From Caldisericota bacterium (GTDB lineage Bacteria > Caldisericota > Caldisericia > Cryosericales > Cryosericaceae): a DNA stretch of 9,943 nucleotides. The stretch covers positions 1-9,943 of the forward strand of contig JAPLGK010000048.1 in the NCBI GenBank assembly GCA_026390195.1, written 5' to 3'. The translations under genes and the position numbers were made by a program. The notes under the pieces are model-generated. The model had not been told where the DNA came from. It saw only the letters and a program-made list of their open reading frames with translations, and did no database searches. The stretch's first letter is position 1; every line of letters begins with the position of its first letter. This document shows, piece after piece, positions 6,728 through 9,943 of the stretch.

Positions 6728-7975
6728 ATGACAGACTTGACGAGGGTTGATCCAGAGGTAGCTGACGCACTGAACAAGGAACTGCACCGCCAGCAGAACA
6801 ACATTGAGCTCATCGCCTCTGAGAACGTTGTGTCCGAGGAAGTCCTGGCAGTCCAGGGTTCAGTCCTGACAAACAAGTACGCCGAGGGATACCCGGGCAG
6901 ACGCTACTATGGCGGTTGTGAGTATATCGATGTCGTCGAGACGCTGGCCATTGAGCGTGCGAAGGCGCTCTTCGGTGCGGAGGGGGCGAACGTTCAGCCC
7001 CACTCGGGAACGCAGGCCAACCTGGAGGTCTACTTCTCCGTTCTGCAGCCAGGAGACACGATCCTGAGCATGTCGCTCGCGGACGGTGGGCATCTGAGCC
7101 ACGGAAGCCCCGTGTCGCTCGTGGGGAAACTGTTTCACATCGTCTCCTACGGCGTTCGAAGAGACACCGAGACAATCGACCATGACCAGGTAGCCGAGCT
7201 GGCCCGAGCAGAGCGTCCCAAGCTGATCATCGCAGGAGCCAGTGCGTACCCGCGCATCATCGACTTCCCCCGCTTCCGTGAGATCGCCGATTCGGTCGGT
7301 GCATTGCTCATGGTAGACATGGCCCATATCGCTGGGCTGGTCGCCGCAGGAGTCCATCCTTCACCGGTGCCGTATGCGGATTTCGTCACGACGACCACGC
7401 ATAAGACACTTCGCGGTCCTCGAGGAGGCATCATCCTCTACAAGGAGAAGTATGCCAAGCAGCTCAACAGCGCTGTGTTCCCTGGCAGTCAGGGAGGTCC
7501 TCTTGAGCATGTCATCGCGGCGAAGGCTGTCGCTCTGAGAGAAGCCGCGTCTCCCGAGTTCGCAGCGTATCAGAAGCAAGTCCTCGCTAACGCAAGAACC
7601 TTGGCGCAGGCGCTCGCGGAGCGTGGCTATCGCATCGTTTCCTGCGGCACCGACAATCACCTTATGCTTGTCGATCTGACCTCTAAGGGAGTTACGGGCA
7701 AAGAAGTCCAGGCGCTGGTCGAGACCGTGGGCATCACCGTCAACAAGAATGCCATCCCCTTCGATCCGTTGCCACCAAACAAGGCAAGTGGCATACGGCT
7801 TGGGACTCCAGCTGTGACCAGTCGCGGCATGCGTGAGCCAGAAATGGTCGAGATCGCTGGCCTGATCGACGAGACGATTGTTGCACGCGACGACGAGGAG
7901 AAGCTGGCCCAGATTCGAACTCGCGTGACGGCGCTGACGGACCGCTTTCCACTATACGCAGGCAAGATGTACTAG
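6728..7975 (+). CDS. glyA: Serine hydroxymethyltransferase
   Basis: 415 residues, full length. It interconverts serine and glycine with tetrahydrofolate and 5,10-methylene-THF, the main source of one-carbon units, in the cytosol. Motifs: IELIASEN (residues 26-33), NKYAEGYPGRRYYGG from residue 49, HSGTQAN at residues 92-98, DMAHIAGLVAAG, and the PLP-binding lysine Lys226 in TTTTHKTLRGPRGG. FPGSQGGPLEH and GIRLGTPAVTSRGM are also present. The ATG has GGGAGG five nt upstream. It is preceded by a 70-nt gap with a candidate promoter and followed 8 nt later by upp, an order common in Gram-positive genomes. Confidence 0.98.
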   Translation: MTDLTRVDPEVADALNKELHRQQNNIELIASENVVSEEVLAVQGSVLTNKYAEGYPGRRYYGGCEYIDVVETLAIERAKALFGAEGANVQPHSGTQANLEVYFSVLQPGDTILSMSLADGGHLSHGSPVSLVGKLFHIVSYGVRRDTETIDHDQVAELARAERPKLIIAGASAYPRIIDFPRFREIADSVGALLMVDMAHIAGLVAAGVHPSPVPYADFVTTTTHKTLRGPRGGIILYKEKYAKQLNSAVFPGSQGGPLEHVIAAKAVALREAASPEFAAYQKQVLANARTLAQALAERGYRIVSCGTDNHLMLVDLTSKGVTGKEVQALVETVGITVNKNAIPFDPLPPNKASGIRLGTPAVTSRGMREPEMVEIAGLIDETIVARDDEEKLAQIRTRVTALTDRFPLYAGKMY

Positions 7976-7983
7976 GAGAGCTG

Positions 7984-8616
7984 ATGGACTATCCTAACCT
8001 TCAGGTGCTGAATCATCCGTTGATACGACACAAACTGACCCTTCTTCGCAACAAGAACACGACGCACAAGGACTTCCGCCAGCTGGCGGAGGAACTTGCC
8101 GGGCTCATGACGTACGAGGTATGCAGGAACATGCGAACCAAGGCGTGCCCCATAGAGACTCCCCTGGAGTCCTACGATGGACAGGAACTGGAGAACGAAG
8201 TCACCATCGTGCCCGTGCTTCGAGCCGGGCTCGTCATGGCTCAGGGGATGCTCGACATGATCCCTCACGCCAAGGTCGGGCACATCGGTCTGTACAGAGA
8301 CGAGAACACTCTGGAACCGGTCCAGTACTATTGCAAGCTTCCCCAGAGTACTGGTGAGTCAGACGTGTTTGTTGTGGACCCGATGCTTGCGACTGGAGGC
8401 AGTGCCTCCAAGGCAATCTCGCTGGTCAAGGAACGGCATCCTCGCAGCATCTGCTTTTGCTGTCTCATCGCGGCGCCGGAGGGCATCGAGGTCCTGCAGC
8501 GCGAGCATCCCGACGTGAAGATCGTCACTCTGGAAGTCGACCGTCGCTTGAACGAGAACGGCTATATTCTTCCCGGCCTTGGTGATGCCGGGGACAGGAT
8601 ATACGGGACAAAGTAG
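7984..8616 (+). CDS. upp: Uracil phosphoribosyltransferase
   Basis: 210 residues, full length. It salvages uracil with PRPP to give UMP, using the product of the prs enzyme. The PRPP-binding motif DPMLATGGS is at residues 132-140; PVLRAGLVMAQGM and the uracil-binding C-terminus YILPGLGDAGDRIYGTK are intact. AGGAG overlaps the glyA stop codon and sits 5 nt before the ATG, so the two genes are cotranscribed. Confidence 0.98.
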   Translation: MDYPNLQVLNHPLIRHKLTLLRNKNTTHKDFRQLAEELAGLMTYEVCRNMRTKACPIETPLESYDGQELENEVTIVPVLRAGLVMAQGMLDMIPHAKVGHIGLYRDENTLEPVQYYCKLPQSTGESDVFVVDPMLATGGSASKAISLVKERHPRSICFCCLIAAPEGIEVLQREHPDVKIVTLEVDRRLNENGYILPGLGDAGDRIYGTK

Positions 8617-8619
8617 TCC

Positions 8620-9600
8620 ATGCATCTTGTGATTACGCAGGCACAGTTCTGGTCGTTTCTCGTGGCTCTGGCGCTGAGCCTTGTGCTGACGCCGGTCTTC
8701 ATGAAACTCGGGCTGCACCTTGGCATCACCGACAAGCCGGCTGCAAGTACTGAGGCGAACATCGAGGGGCGGCGGCACAGAGTGAATCGGCAGGTGACGC
8801 CCCGCACCGGTGGGATCGCCATCGTGATCGCATTCATCGTGTCTGTGTTCTTCTTCGATTCGCTCACAGTTCAGTTGAAGGGCATCCTTGTCGGTGGAGG
8901 TATCGTGTTCATTGGTATGTTCCTGGACGACATGTTCGACATCCCCGCGTTGCTAAAACTGCTGATACAATCGGTGGCAGCAATCGTCGTCATTGCGTTT
9001 GGGGTCCGTGTCACCGCCTTCACCAACTTCCTGCACGGAGGATTCTTCCAACTTGGCATCGGCGGCATCATTCTCACCTATTTCTGGATCGTGGGAATCA
9101 CGAATGCGCTGAACCTCATCGATGGGCTGGACGGTCTTGCGGGCGGCGTCGCTGCGCTGATTCTCCTCGCAATGTTCTTCTTCGCGGCCCTCAAGGGCAT
9201 GGCAACCATGGGGGCCATCCTTGTGGCTCTGCTTGGTGCTGTCCTGGGATTCCTTGTCTTCAACTACAACCCGGCCAAGGTGTTTCTTGGAGACGCCGGG
9301 TCCGAGTTTCTTGGGTTCATGATCGCGAGCCTTTCCGTCTATGGAGCCCTTAAACTGCCGACAACTGTCATGCTCATCGTGTCTGTGTTCGCGCTTGGCA
9401 TTCCCATCGCGGAAACAGTCTCGAGCATTTTCCGCCGGGCGGCCAGGCACCAGTCTCCCATGGAGGGAGACAATGGGCATTTCCACTATCTGCTGCTGTT
9501 CCGGGGGTGGAGCCAGCGGCGTATCACGACGCTGTACTACCTGGTGACGTTCGTGCTATGCTCGATCGGGCTGGCCATCGCCCTTCTAGGAGTCCACTGA
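8620..9600 (+). CDS. wecA: Polyprenyl-phosphate GlcNAc-1-phosphate transferase (WecA/TagO family)
   Basis: 326 residues and strongly hydrophobic, with roughly ten membrane helices. The family transfers GlcNAc-1-P (or a related sugar-P) from a UDP-sugar to undecaprenyl phosphate on the cytoplasmic face, starting teichoic acid or polysaccharide synthesis. Motifs: TPRTGG in the first cytoplasmic loop, Asp103-Asp104 in FLDDMFD, NALNLIDGLDGLAGG (162-176) with Asp168 and Asp171, FNYNPAKVFLGDAGS with Asp225, and His287-Phe-His289 in the last catalytic loop. The HxH loop fits WecA/TagO rather than MraY. ATG at 8620 gives the expected N-terminal helix and lies 3 nt after the upp stop. No good Shine-Dalgarno is seen (only GGGA 11 nt upstream), and a 4-bp stem (8606-8609 with 8616-8619) abuts the ATG, so coupling to upp translation is likely. 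The exact sugar substrate cannot be read from sequence. Confidence 0.93.
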   Translation: MHLVITQAQFWSFLVALALSLVLTPVFMKLGLHLGITDKPAASTEANIEGRRHRVNRQVTPRTGGIAIVIAFIVSVFFFDSLTVQLKGILVGGGIVFIGMFLDDMFDIPALLKLLIQSVAAIVVIAFGVRVTAFTNFLHGGFFQLGIGGIILTYFWIVGITNALNLIDGLDGLAGGVAALILLAMFFFAALKGMATMGAILVALLGAVLGFLVFNYNPAKVFLGDAGSEFLGFMIASLSVYGALKLPTTVMLIVSVFALGIPIAETVSSIFRRAARHQSPMEGDNGHFHYLLLFRGWSQRRITTLYYLVTFVLCSIGLAIALLGVH

Positions 9601-9601
9601 C

Positions 9602-9943
9602 ATGCGTCGCAACATTCTGTCCATCTTTGGCACGCGTCCTGAGGCGATTAAGATGGCGCCCATCGTCAAGGCGCTGGAGGCCGATCCCAGGTTTGACAGT
9701 CATGTGCTCTTGACGGGCCAGCACATCCAGATGCTGGACGACGTCGTGCAAATGTTCGAGATACCGGTGTGGCGAGATCTCAACGTCATGAAGCAGCGCC
9801 AAACGCTTCCATACCTGACGGCCGCTCTTGCAACGCAGATCTCGGATGCACTGGCTGAGTTGCAGCCGGACATGGTTCTGGTCCACGGAGACACCACCAC
9901 CACGTTCATGGGAGCTCTCGCGGCGACCTACGCAAGAATTCCG
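9602..9943 (+). CDS. wecB: Non-hydrolysing UDP-N-acetylglucosamine 2-epimerase, N-terminal part (3' truncated by window)
   Basis: The first 114 residues are present and the frame is still open at the last base. It interconverts UDP-GlcNAc and UDP-ManNAc for cell-wall polysaccharide or teichoic acid linkage units. Family motifs: IFGTRPEAIKMAPIVKAL (residues 8-25), LTGQHIQMLD (37-46), LNVMK..QTL, and VLVHGDTTTTFMGALAA, where Asp97 corresponds to the active-site Asp95 of E. coli WecB. AGGAG (9588-9592) lies nine nt before the ATG, which starts one nt after the wecA stop. The wecA-wecB (tagO-mnaA) pair supports one pathway. The gene is called mnaA in Gram-positives. Confidence 0.95.
   Translation, partial: MRRNILSIFGTRPEAIKMAPIVKALEADPRFDSHVLLTGQHIQMLDDVVQMFEIPVWRDLNVMKQRQTLPYLTAALATQISDALAELQPDMVLVHGDTTTTFMGALAATYARIP

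Noticed and set aside
6082..6876. 264-residue minus-strand open frame across the MetGL-glyA gap
   Set aside because: Antisense to conserved genes on both sides, no family motif, and no promoter or ribosome site seen for it.
8605..8620. Possible hairpin regulating wecA translation
   Set aside because: The stem is only 4 bp with a 6-nt loop; too weak to claim as a regulatory element.
8953..9486. 177-residue minus-strand frame rich in charged residues
   Set aside because: This is the reverse-complement image of the hydrophobic WecA membrane helices and not an independent gene.
1..9943. Undescribed defence, mobile or biosynthetic system
   Set aside because: All substantial coding sequence is accounted for by conserved housekeeping families on one strand; I see no transposase, integrase, toxin-antitoxin, CRISPR repeat, tRNA or rRNA sequence, and no unassigned gap longer than about 100 nt.

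Overview
This 9.9 kb window is a dense, essentially single-strand (+) bacterial housekeeping region. It is moderately GC-rich by eye and has no mobile elements, RNA genes or CRISPR. Nine protein-coding genes are complete and two are cut by the window edges: the 3' part of glmU at the left and the 5' part of a wecB-type epimerase at the right. The gene neighbourhoods (glmU-prs-rplY; ymdB-miaB-miaA-MetGL; glyA-upp-wecA/tagO-wecB/mnaA) resemble those of Bacillota and other Gram-positive-like or deep-branching bacteria. I cannot name the organism. Start codons are ATG or GTG with good Shine-Dalgarno sequences in most cases.

Left block (1-2415): the acetyltransferase end of glmU overlaps prs (PRPP synthetase) by 11 nt. 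An 86-nt intergenic region with a likely promoter and a 19-bp palindrome follows, then rplY (ribosomal protein bL25, long CTC form with an Ala/Pro repeat tail), closed by a textbook intrinsic terminator. The pth gene that often follows ctc/rplY is absent.

Middle block (2445-6657): ymdB, miaB, miaA and a PLP-dependent methionine gamma-lyase/aluminium-resistance family gene are packed with gaps or overlaps of 1, 20 and 4 nt, so they are almost certainly one operon. MiaA and MiaB act in sequence to make ms2i6A at tRNA position 37.

Right block (6728-9943): a 70-nt gap with a candidate extended -10 promoter precedes glyA (serine hydroxymethyltransferase), upp (uracil phosphoribosyltransferase), wecA/tagO (polyprenyl-phosphate GlcNAc-1-P transferase) and wecB/mnaA (UDP-GlcNAc 2-epimerase, partial). 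These are spaced 8, 3 and 1 nt apart. The blocks connect metabolically: GlmU makes the UDP-GlcNAc used by WecA and WecB, and Prs makes the PRPP used by Upp.

I found no convincing undescribed system. The points most worth a second look are an altered PRPP-binding loop in Prs, the palindrome across the rplY promoter, and the coupling of a C-S lyase-type enzyme to the miaB-miaA tRNA thiolation pair.
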